A stretch of 64,000 nucleotides of DNA, taken from NCBI RefSeq assembly GCF_932526225.1, contig NC_064035.1, positions 12,964,566 through 13,028,565 of the forward strand, written 5' to 3'. The notes under the pieces are model-generated. The model was not told where the DNA came from. It searched no databases and saw only the letters and a program-made list of their open reading frames with translations. The stretch is from Nematostella vectensis (Eukaryota > Cnidaria > Anthozoa > Actiniaria > Edwardsiidae). Made by a program: the position numbers and the translations under genes. Below are positions 36,966 to 50,161 of this stretch, one piece after another (position 1 is the stretch's first letter; every line of letters begins with the position of its first letter).

Positions 36966-37904
36966 ATAGTATTTAGGTTTAATGGACTTTAATTTATTCT
37001 TGATTGACTTACTGACTCTCCAAAATTGTCCCATCTAAAGTAAAACAAGTTTGGACATTTTAAAAGCCATTGGCAATAATTTTGATTATAACCACAGGGG
37101 TAAAATGTTTTATCTCTAATGAATAAACAGGGAATGAATCAAATACTTAGTAAAACTTGTTCTAAAAGAAACTGTTTTCTACTATCTCATGGTAAACAAC
37201 CAGACAACTTTCAGGGTCGATGAAAGAGTCTGCTACATATATAACTGTAGAAAAGACTATATTGATAGGTGTTTGGCATCCATGTAGGGATGAAGTATTG
37301 TCTGGTATAACTGTTAGCGAGAAATAAGCCCTTGATCTACAGTAACGACCAAATTGAGCCAAGCCAGGGTAATTTAACAGCAAATGTTACAAGTTTACTT
37401 TTCAGTTACATAATCGATTCGATTTCGGAAAAAAAACGCGTCAAAAAATGAATAACGTGACGATCAATATGATGATTAAGCTGCTTTTACAAGCGATAAA
37501 CATAGCAAAACCGAGACTAATAACACATTTATAACTACTTTATCGTTTGAACAATACCTGTGGCGTAACTCCACTAGTGGAGAACATCGTAGGGGGTGAA
37601 AAATGAGGCAAATCTCTGAAACTTTAGGAGACCTTGCACAGTGTATGTTCGACGAAACGCAGAAAACATTGATTTACCATATTGCATCATGGGCAATGGG
37701 TGATACCGCTGACTGACGGGCAGGAATCGAAGCGAGTTCGGGAGCCCTGTGGATGACCGAACACGAAGCAAATGCCGGTCTACGCCGGTCTAGCCGGATA
37801 AAAATGCCGGTCTTACAAAAGGCGATCAGGCGTGCTAATTTCAACGTTTCCATCGGCTTTAGTTAACTGCCTTTTTAGCCCATCTTGCTGTTTGATGCCT
37901 TATT

Positions 37905-40900
37905 ATGGCGGACGTCAAAAGTGAAACGAGTGAAGAACTTGAAAGCGCTGACTCCGTGAAGTGTCCCAATAAAGAAAGCTCTTTGAATGCATCCGAAGAA
38001 GAAAGAGAAAGCAACGAGATGGGCGAAGCTAAGGATAGTGACGATGGCCGAACCCCGCGATTTTTAGTCCGGAAAGTCAAATTCAACCCAGAATCGCCTA
38101 CCTTGAATATGGGCGATCAAACGACTCCGCCGAATGAAAATTTCTCTGACGCGGATCAAACAAGCCTTGGGGCAGAAACTCCGTCACACGAAAACTTCAC
38201 CATGGGCTATGCAACAAATGAGGCTTTACCAATGACGGTTTACTATAGAAATACCAACTCCTTAGGACCAGGAAACAAGATGCAACGACCAACACTACAG
38301 GAGCTCAGGAAAGGCCTTGAAAACTATGAACCATTAGTAGGGGTAGGTGTCTCTTTGCATTTATTTTGGAGTTGCTTTTTGACCCCAACAACTAATCTGA
38401 GAGATGGTGTGGTACAGTAATTGTGATCAAAAGTTGCGAAAATGGGATGTGATTATTTATTATGGGCTTCTCTCTCAGTCTTATCATCACTTGATGGAAA
38501 AGAGAGAAAAACCAATCCAGAGATTATTCTTTTTGTTTCAATTAATTAATTTTTGCTACATGAAGACATACAAAGAATACAAAAACATTCAATAAATTAC
38601 ATGCAAATGGCTAGGTACAGTTACAAAGTTACTTGTGCAATTTGTTGTGTCTTTTACCTTTTTAACAAGCAGTTTCTTGGGTATAAGAATTAATAGATAT
38701 ATTCTTATATCCCAGGGCCGTAGCAGGGGGTGGGGCACTGGGGGCATATGCCCCCCCCCCCAAATATATTTTAAATTATCAGGGAATGACCAGAAGTTGC
38801 ATGGCCGTGCCCCCCCCCCCCCAATATTTTCTTAATGTTTCTGTATTGTGCCCTCCCAATCTTACATGGCTTTAGAATGGAAAGATTCACACACAAATAT
38901 TTGATATTTGTCTAGCTGACATAATATTGGCCAATTGATTAAAACACACTTGAAGAAAAGCAAAACAAATTATTGCTAGCTAAAAAAAATAAATACATAA
39001 GAGTTTAAATATTCTAGCATCAACATCTACTTTTGATTTTTAATTGATAAATTCTGTATTTTTACATTCCAAAAAAATTGGGATAGAGGCGACACACCCA
39101 CCCACCCCTTAGCCAATTTTTTGAATGCCCATCCATATATATGGAAAGAACTTGAGAGCATATAATGTAATATTTCCACTTTTTATTTTATATTTTTGCA
39201 CAATATTTACAAAAAAATACAATTTCCCTCACTTTTTCTTTTTTTTTTTTTTTTAAGTTATAAGATCCCTTAATCTATTATGAGTTAAAATCTCCATGGA
39301 ATTTTGTTTTTATATTCAAACATTAAATCAACACAGGTAATAAAGAGTTGCTTTTTTGTTTTTCTCATTTCATGCTTAAAGTAAATATTGAAATATATTG
39401 CTTAAACAATTAATGCAAATTCGATTAATGAATGTACTCTTCATTTTCTTTACTTAATAGAGACCCAAAACTTTAATTGTGTAGGCAAAAACATAGCTGA
39501 AACAACATTTTTTAGATTGCTAGTTAAAGTCAGATTTGATTCCTGGAAAAAAAAAACTCTTGCTTTTTCCTTTTTAGCCACTGATGCAAGAAAACATGGA
39601 AGTCAATGATGTAGCAGGGAGCGACGAAATTAGGTCCAGTAATGCTGCTACAGCGCCAAAGTTTGGCTGGATTAAAGGAGTATTCTTTGGTTGCCTTCTT
39701 AATATTTGGGGAGTTATGTTGTACTTGCGACTTTCCTGGGTGGTAGGGCAGGCAGGAATTGGTCTGGCGACAGTCATTATCATGCTTTCTGCAGTAGTAA
39801 CTACTGTCACAACTCTTTCAATGTCAGCCATCTGCACTAATGGAGAAGTTAAAGGAGGTAAGTATGGATATAATAATTATATCAGCTAAAAAGTATTAGA
39901 TGATTCCATTCAATGAATACAAAAGAAAGAAATACAGGTGCCTCTGCCTTATTTTTCCAAGGGTGGGTCAGTGGGCCCAGGGCTCCTTTTAAAATTGGCA
40001 AAGCCAGTGGGCAAAGTCAATAATGGGTGCAAACCTTCAAGAAAGAAGGGCCTGATTAATTGCCAGCTCTTGGATTTTCAAGCATTATAACTTTTAAGAT
40101 TTAAGTACAATCTCTGAAAGGAGAGTGGGCAGGGTAAGTGGGCAACAGTTTGTTTTACTCCCACTGGATCTGCCCTTCAACTTCCCCCTTGGCCTCACTC
40201 CTATCTGATGAATATTTTTCCCCTTGTTTTAGGTGGAGCATACTATCTAATCTCTCGCAGCCTTGGTCCAGAGTTTGGTGGCTCTATTGGTATTATATTT
40301 TCTATAGCGAGTGCTGTAGCAGTGGCAATGTATGTTGTTGGGTTTGCAGAGACTGTGCGGGATTTACTCAAAGAAAATGGTGCTCTTATTGTTGATGAGG
40401 TGAATGATGTTCGCATCATTGGGCTTATCACCATTGTGTTCATATTGGCCGTCGCTTTGGTTGGGCTAAAGTGGGTAGTCCGCACTCAGGTTATCCTTTT
40501 GGCAGTACTGATCATTTCAATCTTAGATGTCATCATAGGAACTTTCATTGGTCCACAAAATGCCTCTAGCAAAGCACAAGGCTTCCTAGGCTATCAAGAT
40601 GGCGTCTTTCAGACTAACTTCATGCCTGACTTTCGAGGAGAAGGTTTCTTCTCAGTTTTTGCAATCTTTTTTCCAGCAGCAACAGGTATCCTTGCTGGTG
40701 TGAATATCTCTGGTGATTTGAAGAATCCTCACACGGCTGTACCAAAGGGCACATTACTCGCAATTCTTGTCAGTAGTCTTGTCTATATTGTATTAGCGTG
40801 GTTAATAGGAGCTACATATGCAAGAGATGCTACAGGTCTTGTAATGTCTGTGGCTGTGGTAAATGGATCAAGTCAGAGTAATGTCACATCTATACCAACC

Positions 40901-43540
40901 TGTGATACAATGAAATGCCTGTTTGGACTTTATTTTGATAACCAGGTAAGAAAAAGACAAAAAAGGGTGCTTTTACTAGACAATGACTCTTGAGATACTA
41001 AAAGATGTTGTCTCACTTATTCATTGATATACTACAACTTAATATTTTGTGTTTCTTTTATTTTTCTATGTGACATTTTATTTAATATTGCGGATGACAG
41101 CGGTTGCTTTTTTGCAACCTCATGTTAATTTATTTCCCTGATTCCACCATGCCTAAGCAGACCACCTAGATATTCTACAGCTTGACTGTAGTTTTACATT
41201 CATACAGAAATCTATTTTTCCTTTTCAATTATGGGGCGGCCATTTCTGTGAAGATACTTTTATTGACCACCTTATTTTTTTCCTTCCAGGCGATGCAAAA
41301 GGCTTCAGGGTGGGGCCCAATTGTGACCGCCGGTATCTTTGCGTCCACCCTCTCTTCCGCCATAGCAAGCATTGTCGGCGCTCCTAAAACCTTCCAAGCC
41401 GTGTGCAAGGACAAGCTTTTTCCCAAGATAGATTACTTTGGAGTTGGCTATGGTCCTGGTAATGAACCAAAACGCGGATACGTCCTTGCGTTTCTCATCG
41501 CGTGTGCCTTTACCGCCATAGGGGACCTGAATGCCATCGCCCCCATTATCTCCAACTTCTTCCTCATTGTCTATGCGCTCATCAACTACGCGACATTCGT
41601 CGCCTCCTTGGGTCGTTCTCCGGGATGGAGACCCTCGTTTAGATTCTACAACATGTGGGTGTCGCTGATAGGGGCTCTCCTTTGTGTAGCTATCATGTTT
41701 CTGATCAACTGGTGGGCCGCTCTGGTGACGATTATGATCGTGGTTGGGTTGTATAAGTTTGTGGACTACAGAAAGCCTAATGTGAGTACTAATGTTATGC
41801 CACTTTTTTTATTCTGTTATTGTTTTTCTCTCCGGTGCATAGCTATCTGTACCGCTAAAACGTACCCAAAAATGGCCGCATAACATAACAATAGAGACGT
41901 GTTTGAAAAAAAAAAGCCTTTTGCAGTACTTGGACGTATCACGAAAAAGTTCTAGTTTCGCCTCTGTCTTCAGACTTTTCTGAACTCCAATTTTGACCTG
42001 CGTTTGATGAATAAGGACCTTAAGCAAGGATGACGGCGACTGCTAGGACAATGAAATCGAAAGAGATTCGTTCGCGTTTGTCAACGTTCCCGTCTTCTTT
42101 GTTAAGGTGCCTAATATAAAAACCGAACCTTTTTCTCAGGTGAATTGGGGGTCATCTGGACAAGCCAACACCTACATGAGCGCGCTTAGATTCACGACCC
42201 TTCTCGACACCCATGAGGAACATGTCAAAAACTTCCGGCCGCAGTGCTTGGTCCTGAGTGGTCGTCCGGCAGAGCGTCCGGATCTGATGTACATCGCGTC
42301 TCAGCTTACCAAGAACTCTGGTCTGATGATGTATGGTAACGTGTGCAGGCAGAAATTTGACAAGATCAGTGACGACGAAGAGAGGGAGGACGCTAAGTGG
42401 TTAAAAGAGCACAAGATCAAGGCCTTTAGGGCAACCACCACAGGTAAGTAGAGTATAAGGGGCACTGAGATCAACGCTAGTAGAACTATCCTACCCCTTC
42501 GACAAATCCCGAATCTGCACCCTTCCTGCTTCTAAAAATGTTGTATTTGCGCCCCTTCGATAAATCCTGTATCAGTTTCATAATGTTTCTGTCGTACAGG
42601 GCGCCAATGGACAAGTAAGTAAGAATGAATAAAGCGATAGAAGTTAGCTCTGTAGGCGGTCTGACTTAGTCATTTTACCGTATGTCATTTTACATTTTCA
42701 GCGCACTCTCTCCGAACCGGGGTCCAGGCAATGCTTCATCTCACCGGGCTCGGTAAAATGAAACCCAACACACTTGTGCTCGGCTTCAAAAACGACTGGC
42801 AGATCGCTCCCTTGGCCGACCTCGAGGGCTACTTTGGCGTAATCAACGACGCCTTCCAGATGGACTTCGGCGTTGCTATACTCCGAATTGGCAAGGAGAC
42901 AATCGAATTTGACGAAGTCTCTCTGACTGACTCCATCTGTAACGAAGACGAGTTCAAGCGCCCAGAACCGGTCGCCGAACCGCTACAGAAACCTGAACAG
43001 GAGTTAGCGTTCGAGGGAAAGCAGCGCGGAACGATCGACGTGTGGTGGTTGTACGACGATGGAGGTCTGACGATACTGTTACCATATCTCCTGACCCTGC
43101 ATCGGCTTTGGCGCAGCTGCGACCTCAGGCTCTTCTACTTGGACATCCGGTCCAAACACGCGATCAAGGCGGACCAGCTCAAGATGGCGAACCTCATGAA
43201 GAAATTCCGTATTCAAGTGAGTAGCGTGGTGCAGGTCCCCGGTGCTAACACCGCTCCTTCTGGGGAGAGCCTTGACGCGTTCCGCGCACTCCCTGTAGGG
43301 CGTGAGCTAGACGATGGACCAATTGATGACAAGAAAGTTCTTCGCACCATAAGGATAGGCGAACTTGTGCGCAAACGCTCCAATAATGCCAAGCTGGTTG
43401 TCATCTCACTTCCGGTCCCGGTTGCGGAAATGACGACACCGCTAATGTACATGAGCTGGCTAGAGATGCTGTCGAAAGATCTTCCGCCCGTACTTCTTGT
43501 ACGAGGAAACCAGAGAAGTGTCCTGACGTTTTATTCTTAG
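37905..43540 (+). CDS. SLC12A2: Na-K-2Cl cotransporter (SLC12A1/2-type)
   Basis: Electroneutral cation-chloride cotransporter of the plasma membrane, for cell volume and chloride loading. Six exons: 37905-38342, 39578-39857, 40233-40945, 41290-41781, 42140-42443, 42702-43540, giving 1021 residues plus stop. The acidic cytosolic N-terminus carries an RFxV-type SPAK/OSR1 kinase docking motif (RFLV, 52-55) and a downstream TVYYRNT stretch like the NKCC regulatory threonine region. The transmembrane core follows: [85 protein letters not shown]. The C-terminal regulatory domain has [12 protein letters not shown] and [13 protein letters not shown], ending [15 protein letters not shown] like vertebrate NKCCs. 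The exon 1 donor could be at 38336 instead of 38342 (two codons fewer). It is closest to NKCC/NCC and not KCC; orthology to a single vertebrate paralogue cannot be told. Confidence 0.95.
38343..39577 (+). other. NKCC intron 1
   Basis: Contains dispersed repeat copy 3. Otherwise AT-rich with no gene. Confidence 0.6.
38711..38872 (+). repeat. Dispersed ~160-bp repeat, copy 3
   Basis: Full-length copy in NKCC intron 1, with two poly-C runs. Confidence 0.8.
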
Positions 43541-43785
43541 AAAGGGTTTGTAAAAATGATAGAAAGATATTTGTATGTTAAGGCAGAGTAAGTGTTTGAA
43601 AGTGAAGACAGCATTTGGGCAGGATGGTGTTTATCTTTCCGGCCTTACCCTCGTGGCTAGCGAACTTGCGACGTCTCAAGCTCGCTGACCACTAAGGACG
43701 TTCGAGGTTCTGGAACCAGGGTATCTTTCCCTCATCAGAGGTGATAACTAACGTTTTCTTTCACGATAATGCCCAGGGAACCATT

Positions 43786-43832
43786 CCCTGCTAACAGAGG
43801 ACTTTTTTTCTTGTGTAGCTCTGTTAGCAGGG
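43786..43832 (+). repeat. Perfect 14-bp inverted repeat in NKCC 3' UTR
   Basis: CCCTGCTAACAGAG and CTCTGTTAGCAGGG, 19 bp apart, 245 bp past the NKCC stop. It would form a stable stem in the mRNA if transcribed. Confidence 0.75.
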
Positions 43833-44173
43833 AGAGAGAACCAGTATTCGTTTTAAAATGTATCCTAATCACCGAGTATGAAGATTATGGGGGGTCAGGG
43901 TAATTATAATACAGTAATCAAAATATTATTTTATCGACCACCGATTTAGGGCCATGGCACCCATATGGCAAGTAACGTATAAATGTTGGTTTCCAAGAAA
44001 TGGAACTAAAATGGGTGCTATCGCCTTGAATGTGGATAATAATTAACACTATTTATAAGATGTATTTGCTTTAACTATAAATATCTTTTTGTGCAGCACC
44101 GTGATATGCAGTGTATGTATTAGTATTATTCCAAACTAAATTCAGGTTGGAACTGTTGTAGTGACCTTTAAAG

Positions 44174-44179
44174 AATAAA
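44174..44179 (+). terminator. Polyadenylation signal of NKCC gene (candidate)
   Basis: AATAAA about 630 bp after the NKCC stop codon. It would give a 3' UTR that includes the 43786-43832 hairpin. Confidence 0.45.
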
Positions 44180-44339
44180 AATCAGATCAAGTGAGATCGA
44201 GAAAATGTACACCAAACAAGGTGTTTCCCAAGAAGGAAATACTTTTATGTTGGTACTCCAAAGCCTACGTCACACTAGGCGATACGATTGAATTTCAATC
44301 GCCGGCTGAAAAATGCCAAGATCTTTTCAATTTAGCGGC

Positions 44340-44565
44340 GGCCGATCCGCCGATTTCGGATTTGTCCGATTCGCCGATATCGGATTTGTCCGATTCGCCG
44401 ATATCGGATTTGTCCGATTTGCCGATATCGGATTTGTCCGATCCGCCGATATCGGATTTGTCCGATCCGCCGATATCGGATTTGTCCGATCCGCCGATAT
44501 CGGATTTGTCCGATTCGCCGATATCGGATTTGTCCGATCCGCCGATATCGGATTTGTCCGATACG
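44340..44565. repeat. 24-bp minisatellite (~9 copies) with palindromic CCGATATCGG core
   Basis: Unit GATTTGTCCGATYCGCCGAT+ATCG; open in several frames (SPISDLSD repeats), which makes spurious ORFs on both strands. It lies inside the MITE-like element. Confidence 0.9.
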
Positions 44566-44625
44566 GATGATCAAATTCGCTGGCGAACACCGGGAAGTGA
44601 AATCGCCTAGCAGCAGCAGCGGATA

Positions 44626-44626
44626 T

Positions 44627-44660
<34 letters not shown>
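44626..44660. repeat. Poly-G tract (~33 bp)
   Basis: Near-uninterrupted G run inside the MITE-like element; a potential G-quadruplex and a place where the assembly may be wrong. Confidence 0.95.
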
Positions 44661-45183
44661 AGGGGGTTTCCCCCGCTACCTTTTGGCTGCCAGAAAGCCA
44701 TATGTAATTAAAAAATCACCCCCTCCCCTCTTTGTCACTGAGCCAAACTCCCCCTTTAGCCAAAAGCTAGATCCGCTCCTGCCTAGTGTGTCGTAGACGT
44801 TAGCTGTCTATTTTCATGTTTTCAGGGAACAAAAAACGCACAAAGAAATGGGTCGGGGTCTAGGGCATGCAGAGGAATGCTTTTTGGGGCATCTTTTTCA
44901 CGCAAAAATTTTCTTTAGCAGCCCCAAAAGGGTCGGGGAGCCTTCTAAAGCCTCCCTCTTTGTCAGCTACTGTTTTCCTCACGTTACTTTTGCTTGGAAA
45001 ACGTTTTTGCTATTCTGGATACCATCTATAAAAAAAAACCAACAAAGCTTTTTTGCGTACACTTGATTGACGGGAGAGTCGGAGCCCCTTATGCTCTGCG
45101 CTGAGAAAAAAATGCTTTAAATTACACAAGTTTCGGCGCGCGAACAATACAACTAGTTTTGCCGAACTTCAAGGACATTACTT

Positions 45184-45191
45184 ATGCAAAT
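45184..45191 (+). promoter_or_regulatory. Octamer ATGCAAAT upstream of MAX
   Basis: Exact POU-factor octamer 100 bp upstream of the MAX start. An exact 8-mer in AT-rich DNA can be chance, so confidence is modest. Confidence 0.3.
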
Positions 45192-45231
45192 AAGCACCGT
45201 GGGCTCAGCCTCAGTAGCGTCGGTTGTTGAA

Positions 45232-45237
45232 CACGTG
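45232..45237. promoter_or_regulatory. E-box CACGTG just upstream of MAX start
   Basis: Canonical MYC/MAX site 48 bp upstream of the ATG, within the likely 5' UTR or core promoter. Autoregulation is only a suggestion. Confidence 0.45.
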
Positions 45238-45284
45238 CGCGGTCACGAGGCAGCAAACTGCGAAGCGTTCGCCAAGAAACTAAC

Positions 45285-48200
45285 ATGAGCGACGAAGAAA
45301 AGGAGGTCGACGTTGAAAGCGGCGACGATGTAAGTTCTGTTATCTAAGAGAACGATCGCAAGGGTGGCTAAGATTAAATAGATTCGATTCTGCGGTTCTA
45401 ATTCGTTTCAGGACACGGCAGAAGGGGGGACAACCGAATTTCTTAACCAGGTAATACAATGTTTTGGTGTCAAATTCAGCGACAAATTTGTGCACATGGC
45501 TTGAAACAGAAAAGCACGTGTTACATTTTTTTCGGTATTTTTTGTCAACCAAAAATGTGTTACTAAAACAAGGTATACCTTTTGCGTTTTTCGATTAGGA
45601 TTTATTTTAAGTTTGAGGGTTTTTGAGCGAGAATCGCGCTTGTTTTCGCTTCGATCGCAGCGAGTCACGCCATGAAGTTATTGCTCCTGAATTTTTAATG
45701 ACTTCTCCTGGTCCATGTAGTTAGAATAAGTTGCCCTGCTATCTGTTGAATCTGATGTTCCCCATTCTAGGCCGACAAAAGAGCCCATCATAACGCTTTA
45801 GAGAGAAAGCGAAGGGACCATATTAAAGACAGTTTCTCCCATCTTCGGGACTCAATACCTTCTTTACAAGGCGAAAAGGTATGTTTACACCAACCGCCAC
45901 CCAGTCCAAGGTGAACCTAATGTGGTTGAGAAAATGTTATCCCAAACATTACCTGTCAAAACTTCTTCATGTAGATTTCTAAAGAAGCTTATTCCCTCTG
46001 CACCAAGGCGACTTCCACACTTGTCGGGGTTTGCCTTTTCTTGTCGGATAATTTTTTAAATTAGTGTTTCGTGCAAAGTACACACTACTTAGGTTGAGTA
46101 ATGGGTAAATTTATGTTTTGTTAGTTTTCGGGACGGCTGTTGTCTGATAAATTTACATGCCGCTAAATATGTGGTTATGTTCATGATATATCCTTTTTAT
46201 TGAGTTTATCGAAATATTAATCACAGATTACTTAGTTAGGGCATGTAGGAGTGGATATTGTTATGTGGATTTGTGTTTTGCTTGCAGCTGTTTTCGGGCA
46301 TGCTTATACACGCTGATGTTAAACTGTATACACGATGTGCGTAATTTCTTTCACAAAGTTGGATGATTTCACTTAATCATAGGTGTGATTAAACAAGGAT
46401 CACTAACATGTCCAAACACAGCCCTAAAAATTGTACATCAAATATAAGATGAAAAATATCTACTTGGAATTTGTTGTCTTCAACATATCTTGCTGTTTAA
46501 CATGTGTTCTGTAGCGTATGACCTACAAGACATTTTAGTATTCAATTTAATAGTTAACCATATTTACTTGAATGAGCACCAAAATCAACTCTTTTATGAT
46601 ATGTACAGTATGTGTTTTGTTGATGATGTTGCAACTATCACACACCGAAAACCCAATACCATCAAGTATTCTCATTTATCATGGGTTTTAATAAAATTTT
46701 CAAATTAGCTAAACTAGTGATAGTTTTCATTGTTTGGAGATTGATGAAAGTTTTCACAGTCAACAGCATTCTGTGTACGTAGAGCTTTAAATAAAATACT
46801 ACTGAGCCTGGGGTCTGTACTGAGAAATAAAAGCCTGCCCGTAGACTTTTTATAAAGAGGCCGCAAGCATAAATTTTTTATTATCCAGTTCACTTAACAG
46901 ACAATCAGCATGCCCCAATTCACCAGAATGAGTTGCTGACATAATAAAGTATTATTTTAATTATTATTTAAAAAAATACATTATTATTTTAATTTCTATT
47001 ATTGTTATCATTATCTTTTTTTCATAGGCTTCTAGGGCTCAAATTCTTAATAAAGCAACAGACTACATACAATTCATGAGACGGAAAAATCACTCTCATC
47101 AGGTAAGAGTAGCCAATGCTACCCATATTGATTCTGTTGTTATACACCAATGTTGATATTGTTGTTGTGCACACATGTTGATACTGTTGTTCTACGCACA
47201 TATTGATACTGCTGTAATACATCCATGTTGATACTGTTGTTATACACCCATGTTGGTACTGTTGTTAATTCACCCATCTTGATACTGTTGTTATACACAC
47301 ATGTTGATACTGTTGTTCTATGCATATGTTGATACTGTTGTTCTATGCACATGTTGATACTGTTGTTACTCACCCATGTTGATACTGTTGTTTCTCACCC
47401 ATGTTGGTACTGTTGTTCTACACACATGTTTATACTGTTGTTATACACCCATGTTTATACTGTTGTTATACACCCATGCTGTACTATTGTTTTATACCCA
47501 TGTTGATACTGTTGTTATACACCCATTTTGATACAATTATTATACACCCATGCTGTACTATTGTTCTATACCCATGTTGATACTGTTGTTATACTTCCAT
47601 GTTGATTCTGTTGTTATACACCCAAATTGATTCTGTTGTTATATTTCCATGTTGATACTGTTGTTATACACCCAAATTGATCCCGTTGTTATACTCCCAT
47701 GTTGATACTGTTGTTATACACCCATGTTGATTCCGTTGTTATATACCCATGTTGATTCTGTTGTTATACACCCAAATTGATTTTGTTGTTATACACCCAA
47801 ATTGATCCCGTTGTTATACTCCCATGTTGATACTGGTGTTATACACCCATGTTGATACTGTTGTTATACTCCCATGTTGATACTGTTGTTATACACCCAT
47901 GTTGATACTGTTGTTATACTCCCATGTTGATACTGTTGTTATACTCCCATGTTGATTCTGTTGTTATACACCCAAATTGATTTTGTTGTTATACGCCCAA
48001 ATTGATTCTGTTGTTATATTCCCATGTTGATACTGTTGTTATACACCCATGTTGATACTGTTGTTATACTCCCATGTTGATACTGTTGTTATACTCCCAT
48101 GTTGATTCTGTTGTTATACACCCAAATTGATTTTGTTGTTATACACCGAAATTGATCCCGTTGTTATACTCCCATGTTGATACTGGTGTTATACACCCAT

Positions 48201-50161
48201 GTTGATACTGTTGTTATATTTCCATGTTGATACTGTTGTTATACTCCCATGTTGATTCTGTTGTTTTATTTGGTTCAATGCCGTTGATACTGTTGTCGTA
48301 ATGATATACAATATGCACAAATTTCTTGACTCTGATTGGCTAAGAGCAGTGCAATTTTCATGTAACACCAGTGCAAAAAGTTGTAATGCCAGAATCCATG
48401 AAAATTAGTATTTTCTTAAACCGTAGATACTGTATGATACTCTACACAATTTCCAAAAAAATTCCATAAAAATTCTAATATGGAAAGGAAAAGCCAGAAA
48501 TAAGATAAAAATATGATTTCGATGCAAAAGTATTCAGTTTTCATAAATAACAATACTTTTTGAAAAAACTCACTTGTGCAAATAGATCTCGAATTGAACT
48601 CGAAATTGTATGATTACCCATTCTTATATACCCACATTGATATTGTTTTTATAAATACTGTGGTTATACACCCATGTTAATACCGTTGTTATAGGTTAAT
48701 ATTTTTATTGCCTTTTTCAACAGACTGACATAGATGATCTCAAAAGGCAAAACTTAATTTTAGATCAACAAGGTATGTACTGGGTTTAGATTAAGTCAGT
48801 ACTTTCCCACTTACCTAAGGTAAAAAATGTTAAGCCAATCACACACCCCTGATTGTCAGCACTGCTTGGCTTCTATTTGCGTACATTGACATCTAGCATT
48901 GATAGCAAACCCCCAATTGAAACGTGTGAAATAATTGAATGATTGAACATGTGAGGTAATCAGTGTAGCTTTTTAAGCTTTGACAATCATTCTTTACTTA
49001 TATTGTATATATAAAGTATACTACTTGTTGCTTGAAATATGACAGATAGAATAATTATATCCATATGAGAACCAGTCATTTTTATTGATTGATTTATGAT
49101 TTAAAGTCCATATAACCTTTCAGATTTGATAGACTTTGCCATTTTTTTATATTTTTATCTTCCAAATGGTATGTGGTTCGTATGGACCCTATAAAACATG
49201 CGTTCGCACGAATAACTCAAATCTGTAATATTGAGGTATTTTGGTCAACCTTCGAAAATAAGGCCATGAACTGAAAGGCCCGGGTCCAGTCATTTGTGAC
49301 GTAGATCGAGATGTCAACCAAATTACATGAAAAAAAACATAACGTCTTCTTAGTTATTGCTGAAGAACATTGTGTGTTTACAACTTTTCCCGTCATCTTT
49401 ATATCTCGACCTGGAAGTGAAATGCTTATTTAACCTGCAAAATTTAGCAGATATTTTTAGTCTTTGAATTGTTTTTGCATTGTGCGCACGCACTGCATTC
49501 GCAATCAAGAATGGCGACCTTCTCACAAGCGCGCACTGTTTTTGAAACCTTCAACAAAACAATGTTTTCTTTTTTTGCATACAATTCTCGACTTTAAATT
49601 ATTCTTCGCTTCATTGTGGGTAGCATTGAAATATAAAACAATTAGCCAATATTTTGTGGTATTGCAGTCTCTGAATTTTAACGGATTTAAAGGAAATACG
49701 TTGTTCTCAGATTTTCCCGCCAAAACTTGGAATTATTCACTCGATTCAATCTCCTTTCGCGCGGCCAGGAAAATTTTTTAAGATCTGTAGAAAATTCAAA
49801 TTTCAATCATATTCAATTCTCTTTTCAGAATTTGAAAGTTTATCTATGCTTTGTTTTGGCTAGATTGATATAAGTGAAAGGTTTTAAGAACTTTAATCTA
49901 TTTAGCTTTTCTTTATTTTCAGTCCGAGCACTGGAGAAAGCAAGGTCAACGGGTCAATTCAATGCAGCGGCCACTGCTGCCCTTCTCACATCTGACTCTC
50001 TTTTGAGTGCATCTCCTGGTTCAGATTTGCTGGACAGCCTTAAACAAGACACTACGTCTCCTCTTGATGCATTAAATATAAAATCAGAAAACAACAATAC
50101 AGATTCAGCATCTGATGATGAATACCCCGCTAAAGTAAAGAGAAGAAAAAGGGATGGTTGA
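45285..50161 (+). CDS. MAX: MAX, bHLH-leucine zipper transcription factor
   Basis: Obligate dimer partner of MYC/MXD/MNT on CACGTG E-boxes in the nucleus. Six exons: 45285-45329, 45412-45450, 45771-45878, 47028-47102, 48724-48772, 49923-50161, giving 184 residues plus stop; vertebrate MAX has 151-160. The N-terminus [15 protein letters not shown] is acidic with casein-kinase-type serines, as in vertebrates. The basic region [20 protein letters not shown] (29-48) has the E-box contact residues H35, E39 and R43. Then come the helix-loop-helix ([20 protein letters not shown]) and the zipper ([20 protein letters not shown], then DQQVRALEKA). A serine-rich tail ends with a basic signal KVKRRKRDG. 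The small exon 2 (13 codons) corresponds to the part that is alternatively spliced in vertebrate MAX. Intron 4 contains a 25-bp minisatellite beginning about 20 nt after the donor. Confidence 0.97.
47122..48265. repeat. 25-bp minisatellite (~46 copies) in MAX intron 4
   Basis: Unit CCCATGTTGATACTGTTGTT+ATACA, with AAATTGATTC and TTTCC variants. It starts about 20 nt after the donor of exon 47028-47102. Stray copies recur at 48630-48690 before the next acceptor. Confidence 0.95.
48773..49922 (+). other. MAX intron 5
   Basis: AT-rich, no gene. The 105-codon ORF at 49464 shows no domain and no splice context. Confidence 0.55.

Larger units (their letters stand above)
33857..37904. other. Intergenic region between divergent YME1L1 and NKCC
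   Basis: Must hold both promoters, but no TATA box or clear element is recognised. Contains the dispersed repeat at 34768-34955, a hairpin at 35476-35511 and the 46-bp array at 36045-36965. Short ORFs show no domains. Confidence 0.6.
44265..44796. mobile_element. MITE-like element with 16-bp terminal inverted repeats
   Basis: CTACGTCACACTAGGC at 44265-44280 and GCCTAGTGTGTCGTAG at 44781-44796 match at 15 of 16 positions as inverted ends. The interior has the 24-bp array and a poly-G tract. No transposase. Confidence 0.65.
43541..45284. other. NKCC 3' UTR and NKCC-MAX intergenic region
   Basis: Holds the 43786-43832 hairpin, a poly(A) signal at 44174, the MITE-like element at 44265-44796, and the MAX upstream region with octamer and E-box. 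Confidence 0.6.

Noticed and set aside
44191..44701. SPISDLSD-repeat and RTNPISA-repeat ORFs
   Set aside because: Translation of a 24-bp tandem repeat within a MITE-like element; no start context, splice sites or family.
49464..49781. 105-codon ORF in MAX intron 5
   Set aside because: No domain, no splice context and overlapped by an antisense ORF.
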